Positions 49,454 to 58,427 of a stretch of 64,000 nt of DNA are shown here, piece after piece. Each line of letters begins with the position of its first letter. Position 1 is the stretch's first letter. Source of the stretch: JAAYCI01 sp031551695 (GTDB lineage: Bacteria; Bacillota; Clostridia; Oscillospirales; Ruminococcaceae); contig JAVBNG010000012.1 in assembly GCA_031551695.1 (NCBI GenBank), positions 3,017 through 67,016 of the forward strand. The letters run 5' to 3'. The position numbers and the translations under genes were made by a program. The notes below the pieces were generated by a model. That model was given only the letters and a program-made list of their open reading frames with translations. It had not been told where the DNA came from and searched no databases.

Positions 49454-51559
49454 TTACAGGTCGTACAACAGGGCCGAATAGCCCGGCATGGGCCAGCGGT
49501 TTTCGGGCGTGAGGGTCTCCAGTTCGTCGCAGGCGCGGCGCAGGGCGGCCATCTCGGTTTCTACGATGCCGTGGATGCGCCGCGCGGCGGTGGGGGAATC
49601 GTCCGGGCAGTGGCAATTGGCCAACGCCTCCTCCAGCTGATCGGCGGCTTTGCCTGTGGCGTCGATGACGATGGCGAGGCGGCTGCTCATGTGGGAGGCG
49701 TAGTGGCAGGCTTCGCCCGCAGCCTTCACGCGTGTGGTGGTTTTGGCAAGGTCGGAAAGGTATTCGCAGGCGGCGGGCAAAAAGCTGCGCCGCGCCATTT
49801 CCAGCAGGGTGTTTGCCGCAATGCGCATAGTTTTGGCATAGCCGTCCAGCAGCACTTCGTAGCGGGAATGGCATTCCTCGCGGCTAAGCACCTTGGTGCG
49901 CTCGAACATGTCGAGGTTTTTTTCCTGCAAAAAGGCCTCGGCGGCGTCCACGGTGGAGTGGATGACGGGCAGGCCGCGCGCCGCGGCTTCCTCGTGCCAT
50001 TCGGGGGCATAGTTGTTGCCGTTGAAAATAACGCGCTGGTGCGTGTCCCACACATCGTGCACAATGGCGGCCACGGTTTCGTCCAGGTTCACGCCTTTTT
50101 TGGCGGCGGCTTCTTCCAGGCGGCCGGCAAATTGGCCCAGGCGCTCGGCCACCACGGCGTTCATCACGGCGTTGGCAAGACCAATGGACTGGGACGCGCC
50201 CACCATGCGGAACTCGAACTTGTTGCCCGTGAAGGCGAAGGGAGAGGTTCGGTTGCGGTCATTGTCGTCCAACACCAAATTTGGCAGGCTTTTCACGCCG
50301 GTAAGCAACCGGCCGCGGCTGCCCATTTCATAGGCGTGGCCGTCGGCCAGGCTTTTTAAAAGGTTCGTCAGCTCGTCGCCCAAAAAAATAGAGATGATGG
50401 GCGGCGGCGCCTCGTTGCCGCCAAGGCGCATGTCGTTGCCGGGGCATGCGGCGGAAAGGCGGATCAGGTCGGCGTAATCGTCCACCGCGGCGATGACGGC
50501 GCACATCACCAGCAAAAACTCTCGGTTTTCCACCGGGTTTTCGCCGGGCTTCAGCAGGTTGCGCCCGCCGTTTGTAAGCAGGCTCCAGTTGTTGTGTTTA
50601 CCGCTGCCGTTGATGCCCTCAAAGGGCTTTTCGTGCAGCAGGCAGGCAAAGCCGTGGCGCAGGGCAACCTTGCGCATCAGCTCCATGGTGATCTGGTTGT
50701 GGTCGCAAGTGATATTGGCGCTGGAGTAGATGCTGGCAAGCTCATACTGGCCGGGGGCAACCTCGTTGTGCTCGGTTTTGGCGGGCACGCCTATTTCCCA
50801 CAGCTCGTCGTCCAGTTCCCGCATGAAATTGCGCACGCGCTCACTGACGGAGCCGTAATAGTGGTCCTCCAGCTCCTGTCCCTTCGGCGGCTTTGCCCCG
50901 GCAAGGGTGCAGCCGCACACCTTCAGGTCCAGGCGCTTGTCCAGCAGGTCTTTGTCCACCAGGAAATATTCCTGCTCGGCGCCCACGGTGGGGGTGACGG
51001 TGGTGGTCTCTTCGTCGCCAAGGGCGCGTAGCAGGCGCAGGGCCTGTTTGTTCAGGGCCTGCATGCTGCGCAGCACCGGGGTTTTTTGGTCCAGGCTTTG
51101 GCCGTTGTAGCCGCAGAAAGCCGTGGGGATGTATAAGGTAGTGCCGATGACGAAGGCCGGGGATGTGGGGTCCCACGCGGTGTAGCCGCGCGCTTCAAAG
51201 GTGGTGCGCAGGCCGCCGGAGGGAAAGCTGGACGCGTCCGGTTCGCCTTTTACAAGCAGTTTACCGGAAAAACGCACCACCGGCTCGCCGCCTTTTACCT
51301 TGTCGATAAAGCTGTCGTGCTTGCCGGCGGAGGCGCCGGTCATGGGGGTGAACCAGTGCACGTAGTGGGTGGCGCCGTGCTCGATGGCCCAGGTTTTCAT
51401 GGCGTCGGCCACGGCGTCGGCCACGTGGGGGTCCCACGGGGCGCCGTCGTCGCGGATCTTGCGAAGGCTCTCGTATACGTCCTCCGGCAGGTATTCGCGC
51501 ATGGTGCGGTCGTCAAAACAGCGCGAGCCGAAGCTGCCGAATTTGTCCGGTGTGGCCAT
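49454..51559 (-). CDS. glnN: Glutamine synthetase type III
   Basis: A 701-residue GSIII that makes glutamine from glutamate, ammonia and ATP. It has the GSIII-specific N-terminus (FGSRCFDDRTMREYLPEDVY). TVGAEQEYFLVD and NEVAPGQYELASIYSSAN carry metal and substrate residues. FEGINGSGKHNNWSL and GNRTSPFAFTG-like KFEFRMVGAS complete the catalytic core. The length matches the family. The frame is open further upstream, but ATG 51559 is the family start, with GAGGGGA nearby. It has its own promoter. Confidence 0.96.
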   Translation of the reverse strand: MATPDKFGSFGSRCFDDRTMREYLPEDVYESLRKIRDDGAPWDPHVADAVADAMKTWAIEHGATHYVHWFTPMTGASAGKHDSFIDKVKGGEPVVRFSGKLLVKGEPDASSFPSGGLRTTFEARGYTAWDPTSPAFVIGTTLYIPTAFCGYNGQSLDQKTPVLRSMQALNKQALRLLRALGDEETTTVTPTVGAEQEYFLVDKDLLDKRLDLKVCGCTLAGAKPPKGQELEDHYYGSVSERVRNFMRELDDELWEIGVPAKTEHNEVAPGQYELASIYSSANITCDHNQITMELMRKVALRHGFACLLHEKPFEGINGSGKHNNWSLLTNGGRNLLKPGENPVENREFLLVMCAVIAAVDDYADLIRLSAACPGNDMRLGGNEAPPPIISIFLGDELTNLLKSLADGHAYEMGSRGRLLTGVKSLPNLVLDDNDRNRTSPFAFTGNKFEFRMVGASQSIGLANAVMNAVVAERLGQFAGRLEEAAAKKGVNLDETVAAIVHDVWDTHQRVIFNGNNYAPEWHEEAAARGLPVIHSTVDAAEAFLQEKNLDMFERTKVLSREECHSRYEVLLDGYAKTMRIAANTLLEMARRSFLPAACEYLSDLAKTTTRVKAAGEACHYASHMSSRLAIVIDATGKAADQLEEALANCHCPDDSPTAARRIHGIVETEMAALRRACDELETLTPENRWPMPGYSALLYDL

Positions 51560-51647
51560 GAAGATCCCCTCTTTCCCGTATATGCTGGTTTTGTACACAC
51601 TTCTACACGCTTGTGTTTCACGGTGTGCACACGCGCACCATGCAGAT

Positions 51648-51676
51648 ATTTTACCACGCGAAAGCGCCCTGTGCAA
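51648..51676 (-). promoter_or_regulatory. Promoter of glnN
   Basis: On the minus strand TTGCAC (51671-51676) and TAAAAT (51648-51653) are 17 bases apart, giving a leader of about 80 bases. No glutamine riboswitch is recognised. Confidence 0.7.
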
Positions 51677-51683
51677 TACATGT

Positions 51684-51716
51684 GCAAATAAAGCGGCAGG
51701 TTTCGCATTACCTGCC
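51684..51716 (-). terminator. Terminator of guanine deaminase gene
   Basis: On the minus strand GGCAGGT/ACCTGCC (51695-51716) with an 8-base loop is followed by GCTTTATTT. Confidence 0.65.
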
Positions 51717-51759
51717 ACATATTGTTATAACATTCTGCTGTTTTGTGGAAAATCCGCGC

Positions 51760-53043
51760 TCACTTCGCCTTTGTGCCCGCCACATACTTCGCGGTAACGT
51801 TGCTGTCGGCGGAGAGGTACACGATGCGCTCCAGCCGCTCGAAGGGGGTGAGATCCCGCGGGGTTTTGAGAGTGGAGTCGTCCAGCACCACGGCGTCGAA
51901 CTCGTAGCCTTCTTCAAAGCTGCCCACCTTGCCGAAAAATTCGCCGCCGCCTTTGGTGGCAAGGTAGAACACCTCCGGTACGGTGAGGGGGGCGAGGGCG
52001 TCGTCCACCAGCCGCCAGCGCAGCTTGGAACACTGCACCGCGTCGGACATGGCGCGGAAAATGGACAGCGAGAACCCGCCGGCCACGTCGGTGCCAAGGC
52101 CCATTTTCAGGCCGCCGTCCAGATAGCGCCGTGCCGGGGCGATGCCGGAGGCAAGGTTCGTGTTGGAGTTTGGGCAGTGGGCCACAAACACGCCGCGCTC
52201 TTTCATCAGGGCGGTTTCCTCCGGGCCGCTGTGCACGCAGTGGGCCATAACGGTGGGGCAGCCGCTGCCGCCAAACAGCCCAAGGGCCTCGTAGGCGCCG
52301 CCATAGGTGCCGCTTTTGGGGCACAGTTTCTGCACCCAATCCACCTCGCCTATGTTTTCGGACAGATGGCTTTGCACGGGCAGGCACAGTTCCCGCTGCA
52401 TGGCGGCGAGGCCGCGCATCAAATCGTCCGTGCAGGAGGGGATAAACCGCGGCGTGAGGATGGGCTTCACCCGGGAAAACCGGCCGCCGCAGGCGTTCAG
52501 CCATTGGCGCGTGGCTGCAAGGGAAGCCTCGGCGCTGTCTTCGCACAGGCTTTGTGGCGCGTTGCGGTTCATGTTCACCTTGCCGACGAAGGCGGCCATG
52601 CCCGCGGCCTCCAGCTTTTCCATCAGCAACAGCGTTGTGGGCACGTGCAGTGTGGCAAACACGCAGGCGCGGGTGGTGGCGCCGTTCACCAAAGCGTCGG
52701 TGAAAATGCCGTAGGATTTCTCCGCATAGGCCATGTCGGCCAGTTTGGCCTCCTCCGGGAATGTCACCGTGTCCAGCCATTCCAGCAGCTCTTTATCCAT
52801 GGACAGGCCGCAATAGGCGTATTGCGGGGCGTGGGCGTGCAAGTCTACAAGGCCGGGGATGATGAGCCGGCCGGAATGGTCCTCCACAGGAACGCCGGCG
52901 TATTTTTCCGGCAGTGTGGGGAACACGCCCGCCGCCGTGCCGCCTTCGCACACAAGGAAATGCCCCGGGAAAACGGCGGTTTTTTTTGGGGATTCGCTGT
53001 AAATGATGTCGCCCTTCAGGGCGAAGGCCTCTTGCTTTTGCAT
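51760..53043 (-). CDS. guaD: Guanine deaminase-like amidohydrolase
   Basis: A 427-residue metal-dependent amidohydrolase. Metal ligands are in GLVDLHAHAPQ, QSHLSEN, AHCVHS and GTDVAGG. The segment ILTPRFIPSCTDDLM is the guanine deaminase hallmark. It converts guanine to xanthine in purine breakdown. GGGGAGG precedes ATG 53043. It is divergent from a nucleoside ABC importer, which fits a purine salvage role. Confidence 0.9.
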   Translation of the reverse strand: MQKQEAFALKGDIIYSESPKKTAVFPGHFLVCEGGTAAGVFPTLPEKYAGVPVEDHSGRLIIPGLVDLHAHAPQYAYCGLSMDKELLEWLDTVTFPEEAKLADMAYAEKSYGIFTDALVNGATTRACVFATLHVPTTLLLMEKLEAAGMAAFVGKVNMNRNAPQSLCEDSAEASLAATRQWLNACGGRFSRVKPILTPRFIPSCTDDLMRGLAAMQRELCLPVQSHLSENIGEVDWVQKLCPKSGTYGGAYEALGLFGGSGCPTVMAHCVHSGPEETALMKERGVFVAHCPNSNTNLASGIAPARRYLDGGLKMGLGTDVAGGFSLSIFRAMSDAVQCSKLRWRLVDDALAPLTVPEVFYLATKGGGEFFGKVGSFEEGYEFDAVVLDDSTLKTPRDLTPFERLERIVYLSADSNVTAKYVAGTKAK

Positions 53044-53147
53044 CTCAAACCTCCCCGGTTTGCAGCCCCGGACAAGCGCCGGTCTTGTGAGTTGTTAAAA
53101 AACATTGTAAATATCGCATAAAAGTCATACTTTTGTTTCTAACCTTA

Positions 53148-53176
53148 ATTATAGTCCCTATTTTGGGCGCCTGCAA
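53148..53176 (-). promoter_or_regulatory. Promoter of guaD
   Basis: On the minus strand TTGCAG (53171-53176) and TATAAT (53148-53153) are 17 bases apart. The leader is about 100 bases. Confidence 0.75.
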
Positions 53177-53333
53177 CTGAATAATGCAAAGATATGGCCA
53201 AAGTTTGAAGATCATTTTTGTACAATATGTCATATTTTTGGCGAAAATGCAAAGAACAGCGGCAGGAAGATGGTTTAAATTATGAAAAAACTGAAAACTA
53301 TTTCCAAATGAGTAACAATTTGACCAAAACACC

Positions 53334-53362
53334 TGTGAAAAATGAATAATTCGTGGTATTAT
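53334..53362 (+). promoter_or_regulatory. Promoter of the nucleoside importer
   Basis: TATTAT (53357-53362) is preceded by TGG, an extended -10 pattern. A weak -35 (TGTGAA, 53334-53339) is 17 bases upstream. The leader is about 70 bases. Confidence 0.5.
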
Positions 53363-53438
53363 ATAGAAAGCCCCATATAGTTCTATCATATCTTCGACAG
53401 GTTTTTAAAACGAGCATCAACATTTAGGAGGTTTTGCA

Positions 53439-54653
53439 ATGAAAAAAGCACTGAGTCTTTTGATTGCTCTCGTTATGACCGTGGGTTTGCTGGCTGCTTG
53501 TTCCGGCGGTTCGTCGAGCGCACCGGCCGAGAGCGCCGCGCCGGCCGAGAGCACCGCGGAAAGCACCGAACCGGCCGCGAGCGAGAGCACAGAGGCACCC
53601 GCTGCCACGGGCGGCAAATTCCAAATTGCAAAAGAAGACATCAAAGTGGGTGTCATCCATATCACCGACCCGTCCGAGGGCGCCGGCTATACCTACGCGC
53701 ATGATCTCGGCATCCAGGACATGCAGGCCAATATCGGCCTGGAGGACAGCCAGATCATCCGCAAGAACAACGTGAACGATGCCGACCCCACCGCTATTGA
53801 AACCGCCATACGCGAGTGCATTGAAGAAGGCTGCAACATCATCTTCGCCACCAGCTGGGGCTTTATGGATACCTGCGAGCAGCTTGCGAGCGAGTTTCCC
53901 GATGTGATTTTCTGCCATGGCTCGGGTTATAAATCCAACGACACCAACTTCACAAACTACTTTGGCCGTATCTACCAGGCGCGTTATCTTGCCGGCATCG
54001 TGGCCGGCATGAAGACCGAGTCGAACATCGTTGGCTATGTGGCCGCCATGGGCAAAGAAAACAGCGAAGTGACCGGGGGCCTGGACGCCTTTGCAATGGG
54101 TGTGGCCAGCGTGAACCCGGACGCGAAAGTCTACGTGAAAGTGACCAACAGCTGGTTTGACCCCACGGGCGAAAGCCAGGCGGCGCAGGCCCTGATTGAC
54201 CTGGGCGCCGACGTGATTGGCCAGCACTGTGACACCCCGAACCCGCAAACCACCGCGGAAAACGCCGGCAAATGGGGCGTTGGCTATAACAGCGATATGA
54301 CAAAAGACGCACCGGCCGCCACGCTGACCAGTGTCATTTGGCACTGGGGCGTGTACTACACCCAGCTGGTGCAAAGCGTCATCGACGGCACTTTCACCAC
54401 CACCCCATACTACGGCGGCATGCACGAGGGCATGGTGGACATCACCGACCTGAATGAAGACATTGTTGCAGACGGCACGCAGGAGGCTGTTGACGCGGCG
54501 CGCGCTAAAATTATGGACGGCAGCTTTAACGTGTTCGACGGCGTGATTGAGACCAATGACGGCAGCACCGTGGGTGAAGAGGGCGGCACCCTTTCCGACG
54601 CCGACATCACCGGCGGCATCAACTGGTACTACAAGAACGTGGAAGTGAAATAG
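53439..54653 (+). CDS. BMP-family nucleoside-binding lipoprotein (PnrA-like)
   Basis: A 404-residue lipoprotein. The signal peptide ends in LLAACSGG (lipobox Cys21). A Ser/Ala/Glu linker leads to the BMP domain: KVGVIHITDPSEGAGYTYAH, then IIFATSWGFMDTCEQLA and WGVGYNSDM. PnrA/TmpC-type proteins bind purine nucleosides. GGAGG lies 8 bases before the ATG. It is separated from the ATPase gene by a strong terminator, so it may be made in excess. Confidence 0.93.
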   Translation: MKKALSLLIALVMTVGLLAACSGGSSSAPAESAAPAESTAESTEPAASESTEAPAATGGKFQIAKEDIKVGVIHITDPSEGAGYTYAHDLGIQDMQANIGLEDSQIIRKNNVNDADPTAIETAIRECIEEGCNIIFATSWGFMDTCEQLASEFPDVIFCHGSGYKSNDTNFTNYFGRIYQARYLAGIVAGMKTESNIVGYVAAMGKENSEVTGGLDAFAMGVASVNPDAKVYVKVTNSWFDPTGESQAAQALIDLGADVIGQHCDTPNPQTTAENAGKWGVGYNSDMTKDAPAATLTSVIWHWGVYYTQLVQSVIDGTFTTTPYYGGMHEGMVDITDLNEDIVADGTQEAVDAARAKIMDGSFNVFDGVIETNDGSTVGEEGGTLSDADITGGINWYYKNVEVK

Positions 54654-54666
54654 CACACAGCTACAC

Positions 54667-54708
54667 GGCAAGCGTGTTTGACCGCGGTCAGGCACGCTTG
54701 CCTTTTTT
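54667..54708 (+). terminator. Terminator between binding-protein and ATPase genes
   Basis: The 10-bp stem GGCAAGCGTG/CACGCTTGCC encloses a 12-base palindrome TGACCGCGGTCA (54679-54690), giving nearly continuous pairing. TTTTTT follows. Partial read-through would set the ratio of binding protein to transporter. Confidence 0.85.
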
Positions 54709-54814
54709 CAAAAATATCAATAGCGCAGAAAAAGAGCTCTGATCCCCATTTGCAGTGAACCCAAACCATTTTAATCCACATACTTTTGTTAAAGAAGTTA
54801 AAAGGGGTGAGCGA

Positions 54815-56350
54815 ATGCCCACAGAAGCAACAAGGTGCGACGCCATTCGCTGCCGGGAGATTACCAAGCGGTTCGGCCCGGTGCTGGCGAATGACAAGAT
54901 CGATTTAACCGTCTGCTATGGCAAAATTTTAGCGCTGCTAGGTGAAAACGGCAGCGGAAAAACCACACTGATGAACATGCTGTCCGGCATTTACCACCCG
55001 GACGACGGCCACATTTATGTGGACGAGCAGCCCGCGCACATCAACACGCCGATGGATGCCATCGACATGGGCATCGGCATGATTCACCAGCACTTCAAGC
55101 TGGTGGATGTAATGACGGCGTTTGAGAATATTTTGCTGGGCAAAAAGAAGGACAAGCTGCCGCTGAAGGACCAGCGCAAAAACGTGGAAGAGCTGTGCGG
55201 CCGCTACGGCCTGGAAGTGGATATCGACAAAAAAATATACGACATGTCCGTGAGCGAAAAGCAGACTGTGGAAGTGCTGAAAGTGCTGTACCGCGGCGCG
55301 CGCATTTTGATTTTGGACGAGCCCACGGCCGTGCTGACGCCCCAGGAGATTGCGCGGCTGTTTGATATTTTACGCAAGATGAAATCCGAGGGATGTGCGG
55401 TCATCATCATCACCCACAAGCTGAACGAGGTGATGGAGATTTCCGACAGCGTAACCGTGCTGCGCAAGGGGCAAAGCATCACCACGGTGCAAACGGCCGA
55501 AACCGACGAGCGAAAACTGACGGAGCTGATGGTGGGCCGCCCGGTGAGCCTGGAGATTACCCGGCCGCCGGTGGACACAGCAAACCAGCATGTGGCGCTG
55601 AAGGTGGAAAACCTGACTGTGAAGAAATCCGACGGGACGAAGGGCATCGAAAACGTGAGCTTCGAGCTGATGTCCGGTGAGATTTTGGGCGTGGCGGGCG
55701 TTGCCGGCAGCGGGCAGAAGGAGCTGGCGGAATCGCTGGTGGGCATCATCAAGGCCGAGGGCGGCAGCGCCGTGTACAACGGTGAAACCGAGCTTGTGGG
55801 CATGGACACCACCGGCATTTACAAGGCGGGCGTAAGCCTTGCCTTTGTGCCGGAAGACCGCCTTGGCATGGGCCTTGTGGGCAGCATGGGCATGGTGGGC
55901 AATATGATGCTGAAAACGTACAACAACGCGAAGGGCATTTTTGTGGACAAAAAACCGGCGCAGGAGCTGTCTACCCGGCTGGTGGAACAGCTGGAGATTA
56001 AAACCCCCACCATTGAGACGCCGGTGCGCATGCTTTCCGGCGGCAATGTGCAAAAAGTGTTGATCGGACGCGAAATTGAAAGCTGCCCCGAGGTGCTGGT
56101 CACGGCGTTCCCGGTGCGCGGGCTGGACATCAACTCGTCCTACACCATTTACGATTTGCTGAACCAGCAAAAGGAACGCGGCTGCGGCGTGATGTTCATC
56201 GGCGAGGACCTGGACGTGCTGCTGCAGCTGGCGGACCGCATCATGGTGATGTGCGCGGGCGAGGTGACCGGCATTGTGGACGCGGCCAGCGTGACGAAGG
56301 AGCAGGTGGGACTGTTGATGACGGGCGTGAAGGAGGGAGCGGGCGCATGA
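54815..56350 (+). CDS. Nucleoside ABC importer ATPase, two nucleotide-binding domains
   Basis: A 511-residue tandem ATPase of the BMP-linked importer (NupA/YufO type). Domain 1 has Walker A GENGSGKTT and Walker B ILILDEPTAVLT, but its signature reads MSVSEKQT instead of the usual SVGEQQ. Domain 2 has a degenerate Walker A region (GVAGSGQKEL), the signature LSGGNVQK, and VTAFPVRGLDI where Walker B is expected. One degenerate domain is common in this family. AAGGGGTG precedes ATG 54815. The two permease genes follow with ATGA overlaps. Confidence 0.93.
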   Translation: MPTEATRCDAIRCREITKRFGPVLANDKIDLTVCYGKILALLGENGSGKTTLMNMLSGIYHPDDGHIYVDEQPAHINTPMDAIDMGIGMIHQHFKLVDVMTAFENILLGKKKDKLPLKDQRKNVEELCGRYGLEVDIDKKIYDMSVSEKQTVEVLKVLYRGARILILDEPTAVLTPQEIARLFDILRKMKSEGCAVIIITHKLNEVMEISDSVTVLRKGQSITTVQTAETDERKLTELMVGRPVSLEITRPPVDTANQHVALKVENLTVKKSDGTKGIENVSFELMSGEILGVAGVAGSGQKELAESLVGIIKAEGGSAVYNGETELVGMDTTGIYKAGVSLAFVPEDRLGMGLVGSMGMVGNMMLKTYNNAKGIFVDKKPAQELSTRLVEQLEIKTPTIETPVRMLSGGNVQKVLIGREIESCPEVLVTAFPVRGLDINSSYTIYDLLNQQKERGCGVMFIGEDLDVLLQLADRIMVMCAGEVTGIVDAASVTKEQVGLLMTGVKEGAGA

Positions 56351-57447
56351 ACCAGACAACGACGGCAAAAGTAAAAAAAGAGCCGCTTTTGCGCATTGTT
56401 AAACGCGCGGAGCTTTCACCCAACAAGGCCATGCTGCTGAAGCTGGCGTCCGTATTGCTGGCCATTGTGGCGGGCGGCCTGTTCATTTTGGCCCTTGGGT
56501 TCAACCCGTTTTCCGTGTACGGCACCATTATCAACGGTGCCTTCCGTTCCGGCGAAGCCATTCGCGCCATGGTGAAGCTGTGCATCCCACTGCTCATTTC
56601 GTCGCTGGCTGTTTCGCTGGCGTTCAAGATGCAGTTTTGGAACATCGGCGTGGAAGGGCAGATCATCATGGGGGCCATTTTTGCCACCTATTTTGCCCTG
56701 TTCCACGCAAACTGGCCAAAGCCGCTGTTGCTCATCGTGATGTTTATCGCCGCCCTTATCGGCGGCGGCCTGTGGGGGCTCATCCCTGCGTTTTTCAAAG
56801 CGCAGTTCAACACAAACGAGACCCTGTTCACCTTGATGCTGAACTACATCGCACTCAACATGATCGTGTTTTTGCGCGATGGCCCTTGGGCGGACCCGGA
56901 GTCTTCCGGTTTTCCGAAAATCGCCCGGTTCAGCGAAAACGCCCAATTGCCGAAGGTGTTCGGCGTGCAGATCGGGTGGATCATCGCCCTGGTGCTGCTG
57001 GTAATTGTGTACATTTACATGAACTATACGAAGCAGGGGTATGAGATCAGCGTGGTGGGCGCGTCCAACGCCACGGCGAAGTATGCCGGCATGAACGTGC
57101 GGCGCATCATTCTGCGCACCATGATCATTTCCGGTGCCATTGCGGGCATTGCGGGCTTTACGCAAATTTCCGGCTCCGACATGACGCTGGCCACTTCCGT
57201 GGCGGGAGGCGTCGGCTTTACGGGCATCATTGTGGCATGGCTGGCTAACCTGAACCCGGTGGGCATTTTGATTGCCACCGTTTTATTCAGTGTGCTGGAA
57301 AAAGGCTGCAGCGTGATGCAAAGCACCTTCGGCCTGTCTACCTATTCGTCGGACGTGCTGCAGGGTATCATCCTGTTTTTCGTGCTGGGCGGGGAGTTTT
57401 TCATTCGGTACCGCTTTGTGGGGCGCAAAGGAGGTGGCAAGGCATGA
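56347..57447 (+). CDS. Nucleoside ABC importer permease 1
   Basis: A 366-residue BPD_transp_2-type permease (NupB/YufP-like). A cytoplasmic N-terminus of about 30 residues precedes eight or more helices. FWNIGVEGQIIMGAIFATYF and NETLFTLMLNYIALNMIVFL are family motifs, and VVGASNATAKYAGMNVRR is the conserved cytoplasmic loop. It overlaps both neighbours by ATGA. Confidence 0.92.
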   Translation: MNQTTTAKVKKEPLLRIVKRAELSPNKAMLLKLASVLLAIVAGGLFILALGFNPFSVYGTIINGAFRSGEAIRAMVKLCIPLLISSLAVSLAFKMQFWNIGVEGQIIMGAIFATYFALFHANWPKPLLLIVMFIAALIGGGLWGLIPAFFKAQFNTNETLFTLMLNYIALNMIVFLRDGPWADPESSGFPKIARFSENAQLPKVFGVQIGWIIALVLLVIVYIYMNYTKQGYEISVVGASNATAKYAGMNVRRIILRTMIISGAIAGIAGFTQISGSDMTLATSVAGGVGFTGIIVAWLANLNPVGILIATVLFSVLEKGCSVMQSTFGLSTYSSDVLQGIILFFVLGGEFFIRYRFVGRKGGGKA

Positions 57448-58400
57448 ATCTGATTGTGAAATTCATCGTGGCCGCCGTGGTGGCCGGCACGCCGTTGCTG
57501 TACGGCACCGTAGGCGAAATCATCAACGAAAAAGTGGGCCATTTGAACCTTGGCGTTGAGGGTATGATGGCCATCGGCGCCTGCGCGGGGTTCATGGTGG
57601 GCTATTTCAGCGACAGCCTTGCCGTCGCCATTTTGGGCGCGTTCATTGCCGGGGCGCTGGCCTCGCTGATATACGCGCTGCTTACCGTAACGTTCATGGC
57701 GAACCAGAACGTCACCGGCCTGACGCTGACAATTTTTGGCGTGGGATTGTCAAATTTCGTCGGCGAATACATGCTGACGAACTCGCCCACGAACTCGCTG
57801 AAATTGCCGGCGCACATCACGCAACAGCTGGCCAGCGTGCACATTCCCGGCCTTTCAGACATTCCGGTGGTGGGGGAATTGCTGTTTTCGTATAACATTT
57901 TCGTGTACCTGGGTGTGGTGATGGCGATCATCGTGGGCATTTACCTGAACCGCACCCACGTTGGCCGCAATGTGCGCGCCGTGGGCGAAAACCCCGCCGC
58001 TGCCGACGCCGCGGGCATTCCGGTGACAAAGTTCAAAGACCTGAACCTGCTGCTGGGCGGCGGCATCATCGGCGTGGGCGGAAGCTACGCGTCGCTGATC
58101 ATCTGCAACGGCGTGTGGGTGAAGGACAGCGTGAACGGCCTTGGGTGGATCTCGGTGGCGCTGGTTATTTTCGCCACGTGGAGCCCGGTGAAGGCCATCC
58201 TCGGCTCGCTGGTGTTCGGCGCGTTCAGCGTGCTAAAATTCTACGTGCCAAAATCGGCCGTGCCGATCCCGAACGCTTTTTACGACATGTTGCCATACCT
58301 GATTACGGCCATTGTGCTGGTGGTGTCGTCCATTCGCCAAAGACGCGAAAACAGCCAGCCCGCCTCCTGCGGGGTGAACTACTTCCGCGAGGAGCGGTGA
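57444..58400 (+). CDS. Nucleoside ABC importer permease 2
   Basis: A 318-residue permease (NupC/YufQ-like). TVGEIINEKVGHLNLGVEGM opens it and AVGENPAAADAAGIPVTKFK is the conserved loop. It completes the four-gene importer. The last 20 residues are polar. Repeat copy E lies immediately downstream, between this gene and the convergent ABC-F gene. Confidence 0.92.
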   Translation: MNLIVKFIVAAVVAGTPLLYGTVGEIINEKVGHLNLGVEGMMAIGACAGFMVGYFSDSLAVAILGAFIAGALASLIYALLTVTFMANQNVTGLTLTIFGVGLSNFVGEYMLTNSPTNSLKLPAHITQQLASVHIPGLSDIPVVGELLFSYNIFVYLGVVMAIIVGIYLNRTHVGRNVRAVGENPAAADAAGIPVTKFKDLNLLLGGGIIGVGGSYASLIICNGVWVKDSVNGLGWISVALVIFATWSPVKAILGSLVFGAFSVLKFYVPKSAVPIPNAFYDMLPYLITAIVLVVSSIRQRRENSQPASCGVNYFREER

Positions 58401-58427
58401 GGGAACGGATTGATAAACGCGAAAAGT

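Larger units (their letters stand above)
53044..53438. other. AT-rich divergent promoter region, guaD / nucleoside importer
   Basis: This 395-base stretch has no gene. It holds the guaD promoter and an extended -10 promoter for the importer. The guaD leader has a small AAAAGT/ACTTTT hairpin. I looked for a purine riboswitch core and could not find one. Confidence 0.6.

Noticed and set aside
53044..53438. Purine or preQ1 riboswitch upstream of guaD or the importer
   Set aside because: The conserved loop and junction sequences could not be found on either strand.
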